A DNA stretch of 64,000 nt from Enterobacteriaceae bacterium 4M9 (lineage in GTDB: Bacteria > Pseudomonadota > Gammaproteobacteria > Enterobacterales > Enterobacteriaceae): contig JAADJJ010000001.1 in the NCBI GenBank assembly GCA_010092695.1, positions 1,922,001 to 1,986,000 on the forward strand, in the 5' to 3' direction. The notes below the pieces were generated by a model. That model had not been told where the DNA came from and ran no database searches. It saw only the letters and a list, made by a program, of their open reading frames with translations. This document shows positions 45,840 to 53,458 of the stretch, one piece after another. The first letter of the stretch is position 1. Each line of letters starts with the position of its first letter. Both the position numbers and the translations under genes were made by a program.

Positions 45840-46143
45840 TTGGTGGCTCAAAACGGCTGACGGGTGAGAAGTGAGACTTTGTACGCAGTCAGCCATCAAT
45901 CTGCATTGTATTAACCAGTTCATATGCAACGGCAAATCTCAACTGTGCTAATGCCGCCGTGGCCGCCCCATTTATTCGCTTTAGGAGCGTAATGCATCTG
46001 GCCCGATAGCTTGAATATTAGATCAACAGGATACGGGTAAATAACGCGTTGTTGAACGCTCCCCGAAACTAAACACTTCGTAAACCGCTTTCAGATAAAG
46101 TTTTTATTAAAATGAAAAGCGGCTATATTCCCCGGCGTTTTAT
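45840..46143. other. Intergenic region before the first M-box
   Basis: About 300 bases without a gene. AT-rich sequence near 46100-46130 contains TATATT (46124-46129), a plausible -10 placing the transcript start just ahead of the riboswitch. Confidence 0.45.
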
Positions 46144-46317
46144 GATCTTGTTATGGCGAGGCTCCTGAGCAAATACAAGTTACCGCCCTGAGGGTATCGA
46201 GAGAGACCTTACAGGGAAATACAGGCATCCATCGAATCAAGGTGTTGCCAAGGTAACTTCCGGCGATGTTTATCGTGCGGATACGTTGTTCAGTGCTAAA
46301 ACCGGGACGTAGGGATC
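46144..46317 (+). promoter_or_regulatory. M-box (ykoK) Mg2+ riboswitch, copy 1
   Basis: Seen: the M-box hallmarks in order, GTTATGGCGAGGCTCCTGAG at the 5' end, CCGCCC shortly after, and CAGTGCTAAAACCGGGACG at the 3' end, closed by a P1 helix (GATCTT at 46144 with GGGATC ending 46317). Length is about 174 bases, and an mgtE gene starts 58 bases later. Known of the class: Mg2+ binding folds the aptamer and shuts off Mg2+ transporter expression. The downstream expression platform is at 46345-46367. Confidence 0.9.
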
Positions 46318-46344
46318 TTATCTTTGATATTCCTGTCTTGTTCG

Positions 46345-46367
46345 CCCTGTAAGATGTTTCTATAGGG
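46345..46367 (+). promoter_or_regulatory. Putative SD-sequestering hairpin of mgtE copy 1
   Basis: CCCTGTA (46345-46351) can pair with TATAGGG (46361-46367), which contains the AGGGAGA ribosome-binding site of the gene starting at 46376. The same CCCTGT can instead pair with GTAGGG at 46309-46314, the 3' edge of the aptamer. No T-run follows, so translational control is inferred. Confidence 0.6.
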
Positions 46368-46375
46368 AGATTTTC

Positions 46376-47389
46376 ATGTCACACATTCAGTTTTGCCCAT
46401 TATTACATACCGGGGCATCAAAAAGTGGAGAGCTGGTCGCACACTATATGTCCAGTGATGTTACCGGGTTGCCAGACCATTTAACCGTAAGCCAGGCGCA
46501 GGCTACGTTTAAACGTCAATTATCCGATAGCGTTGTTGCCGCCTCAATATTTATTGTTTCAGGCGAGAAACTACGCGGTATTTTATCTGCCAGCAAATTG
46601 CTTCAGGAGCGCGATGGAAATAAATCCATTACGCAACTTATGTCGGGCATACTGTTTCAGGCTAAACCCAGCGATACGCGTCAGGATATTGCCCAGCGGG
46701 TGGCAGAGCAGCCGCAACGCTTAATTCCTGTCGTAGAAAATGACCGCCTGGTCGGTTGCCTGGGGGAAAGAGAAATCGCACGTTTGCGCGCGGCTGAGAT
46801 AACGGAAGATGCTCAACGCCAGGGCGCCACGCAGCCGCTTGAAATACCTTATCTGGAGACGACGCCGTTCACGCTGTGGAAAAAGCGCGCGGTATGGCTG
46901 CTGTTTCTGTTTGTGGCCCAGGCCTATACCAGCAGCGTTATTGAGCATTATGAGCATGCGCTTGAATCGGCTATTGCACTGGCGTTCTTTATCCCTTTGC
47001 TGATTGGCACCGGCGGTAATAGCGGCACACAGATAACGTCTACCCTGGTGCGAGCGATGGCACTTGGTGAGGTTAGGTTGCGCGATCTGGGGAAAATCAT
47101 TCGCAAAGAAATTTCCACGGCCATGCTGATTGCCTTAACTCTGGGGTGTGCTGGTTATGCAAGAGCCTGGATGATGGGAATAGGGCCGGATATCACGGTG
47201 ATAGTCAGCATTACGCTGGTATGTATCACGCTGTGGAGTTCGGTTATTTCGTCAGTAACGCCGATGGTGCTTAAGCGACTCGGTATCGATCCGGCCGTGG
47301 TTTCTGCGCCCTTTATTTCAACGCTGATTGATGGCACCGGCCTGATTATATATTTCAACATTGCGCAATACTTTCTGGGCATCCCCTGA
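46376..47389 (+). CDS. Short-form MgtE family Mg2+ transporter, copy 1
   Basis: 337 aa, against about 450 for standard MgtE. Seen: a cytosolic part of about 150 residues resembling a CBS pair (SITQLMSG... LVGCLGEREIARL), followed by the MgtE membrane domain with five hydrophobic segments and the hallmark PLLIGTGGNSGTQ near residue 210. The N-terminal superhelical domain of MgtE is absent. Role: Mg2+ (or divalent metal) influx across the inner membrane. Preceded by an M-box, which supports Mg2+ as substrate. Confidence 0.88.
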   Translation: MSHIQFCPLLHTGASKSGELVAHYMSSDVTGLPDHLTVSQAQATFKRQLSDSVVAASIFIVSGEKLRGILSASKLLQERDGNKSITQLMSGILFQAKPSDTRQDIAQRVAEQPQRLIPVVENDRLVGCLGEREIARLRAAEITEDAQRQGATQPLEIPYLETTPFTLWKKRAVWLLFLFVAQAYTSSVIEHYEHALESAIALAFFIPLLIGTGGNSGTQITSTLVRAMALGEVRLRDLGKIIRKEISTAMLIALTLGCAGYARAWMMGIGPDITVIVSITLVCITLWSSVISSVTPMVLKRLGIDPAVVSAPFISTLIDGTGLIIYFNIAQYFLGIP

Positions 47390-47568
47390 CGCTGGTTTTT
47401 ATCGGGCATCGGCTAAAATAGCCTCTCTTTTAGCAGTGTGAAATTTCATGATAATGGTGCTCGCTGTGGTGCATCATCTATTTCATGGTGCATGAAAGAG
47501 TACTTCACTGAAATTAATGCTGTGTGTTATCGGGGCGTTATTTACGCTTCACAATAATGGTTCTTAAT

Positions 47569-47740
47569 AATCTTGTTATGGCGAGGCTCCTGAGCGAATA
47601 AAGGTTACCGCCCTGATGGTATCGAGAGAGACCATTGTGGGTAATACAGGCATCATCGAATCAAGGTGTTGCCAGTGTAACTTCCGGCGTATTATTCGTG
47701 CGGATACGTTGCTCAGTGCTAAAACCGGGACGTAGGGATT
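47569..47740 (+). promoter_or_regulatory. M-box (ykoK) Mg2+ riboswitch, copy 2
   Basis: About 172 bases, closely similar to copy 1 (same GTTATGGCGAGGCTCCTGAG and CAGTGCTAAAACCGGGACG blocks). P1 here is AATCTT with GGGATT: relative to copy 1 a G-C pair has become A-T, a compensatory change that supports the helix. Lies 55 bases before the second mgtE. The preceding 47390-47568 holds no gene. Confidence 0.9.
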
Positions 47741-47763
47741 GTAATGATTTTCCTGTCTTGTCG

Positions 47764-47787
47764 CCCTGTAAGATGTTTTATATAGGG
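47764..47787 (+). promoter_or_regulatory. Putative SD-sequestering hairpin of mgtE copy 2
   Basis: CCCTGTA (47764-47770) faces TATAGGG (47781-47787), which includes the AGGGAAAG ribosome site of the gene at 47796. The 7-bp stem is identical to copy 1 although the loop and flanks have diverged. The competing partner GTAGGG is at 47732-47737. Confidence 0.6.
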
Positions 47788-47795
47788 AAAGTAGT

Positions 47796-48809
47796 ATGTC
47801 ATATATTCAAACCAGTGCAGTATGCTATTGCGTTGAAAAATCAGCAGGCGATATCCTTGCTCATTATATGTCGTCCGATTTTATTTCGCTGGCAGATACG
47901 CTCACTATAGAAGAAGGCCGCAATCTGTTTTTGCTACGCATCAGGGAAGACTATTTTCCCGCCTACGTTTTTATTGTTGCCGGGGCTGTGCTGAAAGGCG
48001 TTCTGTCGGTAAAACTGCTGTTACAGGAAGAGGATAGCGCACGGCTTGTCAGCGAGCTGATGACGCGTCATTTCCTTCAGGCAGGCCCAAATGATGCGCG
48101 GCAAGATATTGCCCGGCTTATTGAGGCTCATGACGTAACGTTCATTCCGGTTACGCTAAACAGAAATCTTGTCGGGTGTCTGGCGGAAAAAGAAATCGCG
48201 CAACTGCTTGCCGACGAGGCGACGGAGGATGCCCAACGACAGGGGGCAACGGCACCGCTTGAGACACCTTATCTGGGCATCAGCCCGGTAACGCTCTGGA
48301 AGAAGCGCGCTGTATGGTTGCTTTTGCTGTTTGTCGCAGAGGCGTATACCAGCAGCGTCATCCAGCATTTTGAAGATGCGCTGCAGTCGGCTATTGCGCT
48401 GGCATTTTTTATTCCTCTGCTGATTGGCACGGGGGGCAATAGCGGCACGCAAATTACGTCGACGCTGGTGCGCGCGATGGCGCTGGGTGAAATTACCCTG
48501 CGTGATTTGAACCGAGTTATTCGCAAAGAAATCTCTACAGCCTTACTGATTGCCCTGACGCTGGGTGCTGCAGGGTGTATCCGAGCGTGGACTATGGGCA
48601 TTGGGGGGGAAATCACGCTGATTGTCAGCCTCACGCTGGTATGCGTGACTCTATGGAGTGCGGTGGTCTCCTCGACCATACCGATGGTTATTAAGCGCGT
48701 AGGTATTGATCCTGCCGTGGTGTCAGCCCCGTTTATCGCCACGCTGATAGATGGCACCGGGCTGATTATTTACTTTAAAATAGCCCAACATTTTCTCGGT
48801 ATCGGCTGA
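47796..48809 (+). CDS. Short-form MgtE family Mg2+ transporter, copy 2
   Basis: 337 aa, the same length as copy 1. Seen: the membrane half is nearly the same as copy 1 (PLLIGTGGNSGTQITSTLVRAMALGE is conserved throughout), while the first 140 residues, the presumed Mg2+-sensing CBS-like part, differ at most positions. It also lacks the MgtE N domain. Likely arose by tandem duplication of riboswitch plus gene and may have a different gating set-point. Ends 13 bases before the mglC remnant. Confidence 0.88.
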   Translation: MSYIQTSAVCYCVEKSAGDILAHYMSSDFISLADTLTIEEGRNLFLLRIREDYFPAYVFIVAGAVLKGVLSVKLLLQEEDSARLVSELMTRHFLQAGPNDARQDIARLIEAHDVTFIPVTLNRNLVGCLAEKEIAQLLADEATEDAQRQGATAPLETPYLGISPVTLWKKRAVWLLLLFVAEAYTSSVIQHFEDALQSAIALAFFIPLLIGTGGNSGTQITSTLVRAMALGEITLRDLNRVIRKEISTALLIALTLGAAGCIRAWTMGIGGEITLIVSLTLVCVTLWSAVVSSTIPMVIKRVGIDPAVVSAPFIATLIDGTGLIIYFKIAQHFLGIG

Positions 48810-48822
48810 CGCTTGTCGGGAT

Positions 48823-48996
48823 TCTTCGGGTGGCCTGGGTACAGTGTTAGGCGTGATGTCCGACGTAATTATCTTTGCGGCTATCAACGAGCGCCTAACC
48901 TGTATCGGTGCCAACCCGTATTGGCAGTACCTTATTAAGAGTGTAGTTATTATCTTTGTATGAAGGCTGGATTTACTGAATGTGCGCACACGAAAT
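48823..48996 (+). pseudogene. Degenerate mglC 3' fragment
   Basis: Reading from 48826 gives SSGGLGTVLGVMSDVIIF, then AAINERLTCIGANPYWQY and LIKSVVIIFV, followed by a TGA at 48961 and RLDLLNVRT. It aligns collinearly with the last 55 or so residues of the MglC encoded at 44781-45791. It has no start, a premature stop and no other mgl sequence around it, so it is a relic of a second permease copy or of a rearrangement. Confidence 0.82.
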
Positions 48997-49241
48997 CCTG
49001 ACCATTTGCGTAAAGGGCACAATCTGTAACTTTGGGGCGGGAATTTTGAGTAATGCAATTACCTGAACAACATAAAATTCAGTAGCCTTATTACATTAAT
49101 TTAGTGGCGTCCCGTTTAGGGTGTCATTCATAAATTATTTCTCTGGAAAGGCTGGTGGAGAAGGGGCAAACAGAGAAGGGGTATTATGTTTAATTCTAGC
49201 GCGGGTCTGTAGAGCAGGCCCGCGGCAGGGCTGTAACAACA
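48997..49241. other. Intergenic region at the left edge of the type VI locus
   Basis: About 245 bases, no gene. An imperfect hairpin (GCGGGTCTG with CAGGCCCGC, 49201-49223) lies past the stop of the DUF1493 gene and could help end that transcript, but it has no T-run. Confidence 0.4.
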
Positions 49242-49568
49242 TTAGTCATACAGCCATTTCCCGGCTTTTGCTGATTCGATCAGCATGCCAATTGTGAAAT
49301 CAGGTACGGATATCGGCTCAGTTTTTTTGAAGAGGCTCCATGAGGCAGGTGCTTGCGGGTAATAGTTTTCGATCCGAAATCCCTCTTTAGCTACACTGAA
49401 TGTCTCAAAAAAAATAGTCATGAGATCCTCGGCTTCAAGCTCATCCAGACCAAGATCGGTATCAAGATCTGTCGTAGGTGCCAGTTCTACTTTTCTATGA
49501 TTAAACAGATATGTGCCAGCATAAGGCCTCACCAATTCATACACTTGTTGTTCGATATTCTTTACCAT
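49242..49568 (-). CDS. DUF1493 family protein
   Basis: 108 aa, small and acidic. Seen: DTDLGLDELEAEDLMTIFFETF near residues 35-60, which resembles the Asp-Ser helix region of acyl carrier proteins but without the modified Ser. This pattern is typical of DUF1493. Function unknown. Its start overlaps the end of the upstream gene by 7 bases, so the two are translated together. The pair is at the downstream end of the tss genes, where accessory effector or immunity genes are often found; that role is inference. Confidence 0.75.
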   Translation of the reverse strand: MVKNIEQQVYELVRPYAGTYLFNHRKVELAPTTDLDTDLGLDELEAEDLMTIFFETFSVAKEGFRIENYYPQAPASWSLFKKTEPISVPDFTIGMLIESAKAGKWLYD

Positions 49569-50026
49569 AACTTATCATTTTCCCTTGCTATGGTGTTGTA
49601 GTCACGAATTGTACGATAAGTGATTTGTGTTATATCTGCTGCAATAATAAACACACCGATTAAAGGAATGGAGCGGCCAACAAAGGGGGCAATATTACGT
49701 ACCATGACTCGTCTTGCACTCCATGGCGTGTAGCCGCCAACCCATGTTGGTAGAGAGATACCTAAAGGGAATTTCGTCTTTTTAAAGACCGCTCTGGATG
49801 CCTTTGAGGCGTAAGAGGTTCCTTTCGTTGCCCCCATCGGTTTTGCTCGTGTTGACAGTGAATTACGACCAGAGAGCAGTGCGACGATTGCCGCAAAATC
49901 AGCAGCGCCAATGCCAAACTGGCTTGCCGTATTTTCACAAAAAATCATGAAAAGCAGTTCAGAAGCCGTAAGGTTCGCTTTACCTGCATAGAAGTAAGTG
50001 CCGTTAAGTTGCTCTACCGTATCCAT
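49562..50026 (-). CDS. STM2901-like protein
   Basis: 154 aa. Seen: start MDTVEQLNGTYFYAGKANLT, a hydrophobic segment around residues 113-135 (VGRSIPLIGVFIIAADIT) and a conserved-looking end TIRDYNTIARENDKLW. I recognise the Salmonella STM2901-type family from these ends; its function is unknown. It lies 48 bases downstream of tssJ and overlaps the DUF1493 gene. Possibly membrane-associated. Confidence 0.65.
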   Translation of the reverse strand: MDTVEQLNGTYFYAGKANLTASELLFMIFCENTASQFGIGAADFAAIVALLSGRNSLSTRAKPMGATKGTSYASKASRAVFKKTKFPLGISLPTWVGGYTPWSARRVMVRNIAPFVGRSIPLIGVFIIAADITQITYRTIRDYNTIARENDKLW

Positions 50027-50073
50027 ACGTTCAGCCCTTCAGCAGAAAAACACCGTAATAAGTTTTTTTGGTT

Positions 50074-50610
50074 TTATTTTGCTGCCACAGGCAGCAGCGT
50101 TAGTCGATTATCACCAGCCTCAATGACGCGTGGTTTGTCGGGATCAAGTTCTTCGCGTGTGAGCACAACGCGCCAGCTATTGTCTGTCTGGTCCGGTTGC
50201 ATAAACATTGCCGCCACTGCCACATATTGCGCGTCTTTCTCCATAGGCATATCTACACTCACCGCCCCACCTGGATGCAGACGGACGTCCTTTTGCGCCA
50301 CCAGATCTATTTTCACAGCTTGAACATCATCAGCGAACAGCGACGGATAATCGGTGTTGTCAAAGGCAGTGCGGTCCTTAAGTTGATAAATACGCACGAC
50401 CGTAGACAGAGGTACTCCCCCTGCGTTGGCATTGACGGCCTCTCGCGCCCGGATATCCAAATGCAGTGTCTTAATCTGTTTATAAAAAATTGATTTCGTC
50501 ATAGCCACGGTGCCATCTGTCACCGTCTGCGTCAGCCCACATCCGCTTATCAGTGCGGCCATAATCAGGCCTGTAGCTATATGTAGAGTCTTACCAGCGA
50601 TAATCGCCAT
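50074..50610 (-). CDS. tssJ: Type VI secretion outer-membrane lipoprotein TssJ
   Basis: 178 aa from the ATG at 50610; longer upstream readings lie inside tssG and lack a signal peptide. Seen: lipoprotein signal with lipobox LISGC near residue 24, then GLTQTVTDGTVAMTKSIFYKQ and a beta-sandwich body with DMPMEKDAQYVAVAA, as in TssJ/VasD/SciN. Known: anchors the TssJLM membrane complex to the outer membrane. It overlaps the tssG end by 20 bases. Confidence 0.93.
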   Translation of the reverse strand: MAIIAGKTLHIATGLIMAALISGCGLTQTVTDGTVAMTKSIFYKQIKTLHLDIRAREAVNANAGGVPLSTVVRIYQLKDRTAFDNTDYPSLFADDVQAVKIDLVAQKDVRLHPGGAVSVDMPMEKDAQYVAVAAMFMQPDQTDNSWRVVLTREELDPDKPRVIEAGDNRLTLLPVAAK

Positions 50611-51691
50611 GTTCGTCGGTCTCCCTGCGGTGAATCTTTTCCCGGACGCATTCATAGCGCCCCAAATTAATGGTGACAAGATCGTTATCAGTCTTGTTAC
50701 TGGCAGACTGCGGCTTCATGACTGCCGTACGACCAAGCTGTGCACTGCCAGGTGCGGGCTGGCAGCCCAGCTGCGCGTCAGGAAGCAACTTACGGGCCAC
50801 CCGTAACTGCAGACGCACGTTCAGGCGTGAACCCAGATACACCTGCATCAGTGCCATCAGGTCCGCATGCAGCTGCCCACCCGGTAGCCAGCCTGATACT
50901 TCATCCGGGCTGTCGGTGGCAAGTTGTAGCAATACCTGGCCGTTAACATCCGTGGCATACGTCCCCATAACCGGGCGATGTTGTAGGGTCACGCAGTTAC
51001 GGGTGCGCATTTTCAGCAGCGAATCTAACGGAATACGGCACGGATCGTGGTGCCAGACTGTGGCACGAGTCTGTGGTGCCAGTAAATCAACCAGCGACGC
51101 CAACCCTTCTGCTGTACGTCCAGGTAGCAGCATTACTGGCAGTAGAGCCAGGAAGCGCGACAGCGGTGCTGCCGTATGTGCGGCACTACCGGGCATACCC
51201 AACCCAACCAGTCCCAGCAGGTACTGCGAGGTTTCGTCTTCTCCGCCTGGTGCAAAGGTGGCCGGGTAGGAGTATTTGCGCCAAATGCGGTAGTACTGGG
51301 TAATCAGCCGGTGGTTAAAAATATCCAGAAAATCTGCCGTTGCCTCATATCCATCCCGCCGCTGGGCGATGTCATCTGTGTAGGATGTAGGTAGCGGCGA
51401 GGTGACACCATACAGTCCCATAAAGGTAACGCGTACCGAGGGGGGAAGGTCTGTATCGTCAGGAATCTCTGCATTGCGAATTTCTGAGGCCGGAAACCCC
51501 ATTCCAGGATGAGGCTTGAAGCGCACTGCTTCCTGGCTTATCTGCCAGTCGCTACCGGGTATGGGGGCCTGTGGCGTATGCTGTTCCAGTAGCTGGCAAA
51601 AACGGTAAAAGTTGGTGAGCGGCAGTCGGTCACCAAGCTTTGTTATCAGCCGGGCAGACGCGGACAATGGTTCTCTTTCCACCGGATACAT
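50591..51691 (-). CDS. tssG: Type VI secretion baseplate subunit TssG
   Basis: 366 aa, about the usual TssG length. Seen: start region with NFYRFCQLLEQ and VRFKPHPGMGFPASEI near residue 55, then FMGLYGVTSPLPTSYTDDIAQR near 90, the family's most conserved stretch. Known: TssG and two TssF form the wedge of the T6SS baseplate with TssK and TssE. Start lies within the tssF 3' end (46-base overlap). Confidence 0.93.
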   Translation of the reverse strand: MYPVEREPLSASARLITKLGDRLPLTNFYRFCQLLEQHTPQAPIPGSDWQISQEAVRFKPHPGMGFPASEIRNAEIPDDTDLPPSVRVTFMGLYGVTSPLPTSYTDDIAQRRDGYEATADFLDIFNHRLITQYYRIWRKYSYPATFAPGGEDETSQYLLGLVGLGMPGSAAHTAAPLSRFLALLPVMLLPGRTAEGLASLVDLLAPQTRATVWHHDPCRIPLDSLLKMRTRNCVTLQHRPVMGTYATDVNGQVLLQLATDSPDEVSGWLPGGQLHADLMALMQVYLGSRLNVRLQLRVARKLLPDAQLGCQPAPGSAQLGRTAVMKPQSASNKTDNDLVTINLGRYECVREKIHRRETDEHGDYRW

Positions 51692-53409
51692 TTTCCTTCT
51701 GGCTGGATAAGCAGTGTGAGCTGGTTAAACTGATTCATGTCGGCATAGAGTGCCAGGAAGCGATTGAGCATTTCACCGAACAGGTGAATATCGCCCTCGC
51801 CGGTAAAGCCGTTGCTGTCGAGGGTGATTTCAATATCCAGCCCGCGCAGCAGATAGCCCTGCACAAAGCGTTGAATACGGTGATGCTTCACATCGAGAAT
51901 GGCGTCCAGCCGCCGCTGGTTCATCTCGTCATCTTGCCAGTTGTACAAGGATAAAGTGCCACGTAATACGTCTGCATTGCTCATCATATTAAGAAAGCTA
52001 CTGCCAAGGTGGCCCAGCAACCGCCAGTGGAAGCGGTCTTCCGCTGGAGGATAGCGCGGTAATGTGGGTTTACACAGATTACGGACTGTCATTAGGGTTT
52101 GCTGTGTTTGCTCACAGCGGTCCAGAAGCGTACTCTGCAGTGCACGTCGTGGCAGCTGGCCGTTGGTGCCGGTGATACGCAGTGATACTGTTTCCCGCTC
52201 AGTGTGCAGGTTTGGTTCATGTTGCGGACCGCCCAGAATCAACCAGGTGTCATGCATACCCGTCACGCCTCGTTTCACCCGAGTATGGTAATAGCGCTCC
52301 GGTGCTGTGGCGCGCTGCATGCCGCCCCGGTGGCGAAAACTGGTGAACGGCACATAATCCACACCACCGTTTCGTCCGGAGCCTGTGACTGCATCCACGG
52401 AATAAATTTCAGTATGACCGTCTTGTAGGCGCTGGGGGCGGAGCAGATATTCATTCTCCAGCCCGCTCAACGTCAAAGGATCGGCTTCAAGAGTAAACAG
52501 GTTAATTACCGGCACACAGTGAACACGCAGGGCATCATGACTTACCGGTAAATCTGCTGGCCACTGGCTACTGAACACCACCTCAATATCAAAACTGGTT
52601 ATCCCCTTCGGGAGGGTTACCGACTCCAGACCATGAAGATGCACAAACATGAATTTTTCACGGAAGGCGAAATACTCCAGCAGCAACTGATAGCCGCTGA
52701 AAGCACTCTCACCTTTTGGCCACAGCCTGTCTTCCTCAGTAAACCCGCCAGGTGAAAAATAACCTTCTAGTGGTATCCGTTCAGGTTGACCGGCCAGACG
52801 CAGATATAGTGAAGCCTGGCGTTTTGTCAGCATCAGGTGCAGGGCATAGCTGACTGGCATATCTGCGCTCAGGTACAGGCCAAGGGATTTCAGGTCGCTT
52901 TGTGCCCAGTCAGCCTGTGAACTGCAGGCGAAACGTATACACAACAGGGAGCGCCCGTCAGGCTCGGTTGCTATGGTAAGGTGTGATACGTCCAGAGGGT
53001 TCAATGGAATGTCGCGGGTCGTGCGGTAGCGGCAGATAGTATTTTTCGGTCCGACCGGGCGTGAGAAAACTTCCAGCCCGGCAGGCAGGATTTCGGCCAT
53101 TTTCATCGCCTGCAAATCTGGTTTAAATGCCACCACTGACAGCGACGGAATGGTGCGCAAATAGTGCGGCCAAAGCATGCTCACCAGCCCTTCTGTCAAT
53201 TCGGGCAGATCATCATCGATTTTCTGGCGCAGTCGGCCCATCGAGAAGGCAAAACCTTCGAACAAACGCTCCACATACGGATCCGGCGTTCCGGCTTTAT
53301 CCAGGTCGAGTAAGGCGGCCCGATCCGGGTGCGCCTGTGCAAACTCTTTGGCGGCCTCGCGTAAGTAACGTAGCTCGGCGTCGTAATAGCGTAGGGTTAA
53401 ATCTTCCAT
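51646..53409 (-). CDS. tssF: Type VI secretion baseplate subunit TssF
   Basis: 587 aa from the ATG at 53409; the in-frame extension upstream belongs to the tssM overlap zone and is not conserved. Seen: MEDLTLRYYDAELRYLREAAKEFA at the start, DPYVERLFEGFAFSMGRLRQKIDDD near 50, and WPHYLRTIPS near 85, all hallmark TssF segments. Baseplate wedge partner of TssG. Begins 50 bases after the tssM stop. Confidence 0.94.
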   Translation of the reverse strand: MEDLTLRYYDAELRYLREAAKEFAQAHPDRAALLDLDKAGTPDPYVERLFEGFAFSMGRLRQKIDDDLPELTEGLVSMLWPHYLRTIPSLSVVAFKPDLQAMKMAEILPAGLEVFSRPVGPKNTICRYRTTRDIPLNPLDVSHLTIATEPDGRSLLCIRFACSSQADWAQSDLKSLGLYLSADMPVSYALHLMLTKRQASLYLRLAGQPERIPLEGYFSPGGFTEEDRLWPKGESAFSGYQLLLEYFAFREKFMFVHLHGLESVTLPKGITSFDIEVVFSSQWPADLPVSHDALRVHCVPVINLFTLEADPLTLSGLENEYLLRPQRLQDGHTEIYSVDAVTGSGRNGGVDYVPFTSFRHRGGMQRATAPERYYHTRVKRGVTGMHDTWLILGGPQHEPNLHTERETVSLRITGTNGQLPRRALQSTLLDRCEQTQQTLMTVRNLCKPTLPRYPPAEDRFHWRLLGHLGSSFLNMMSNADVLRGTLSLYNWQDDEMNQRRLDAILDVKHHRIQRFVQGYLLRGLDIEITLDSNGFTGEGDIHLFGEMLNRFLALYADMNQFNQLTLLIQPEGKCIRWKENHCPRLPG

Positions 53410-53458
53410 GGATGTCCTGGTGAATGTCCCGATAAATAAAAACCTGTTTGCCTGTGGC

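Noticed and set aside
48810..49060. A complete sugar permease gene after mgtE copy 2
   Set aside because: Only the 3' end of an mglC-like gene is present and it is interrupted by a stop.
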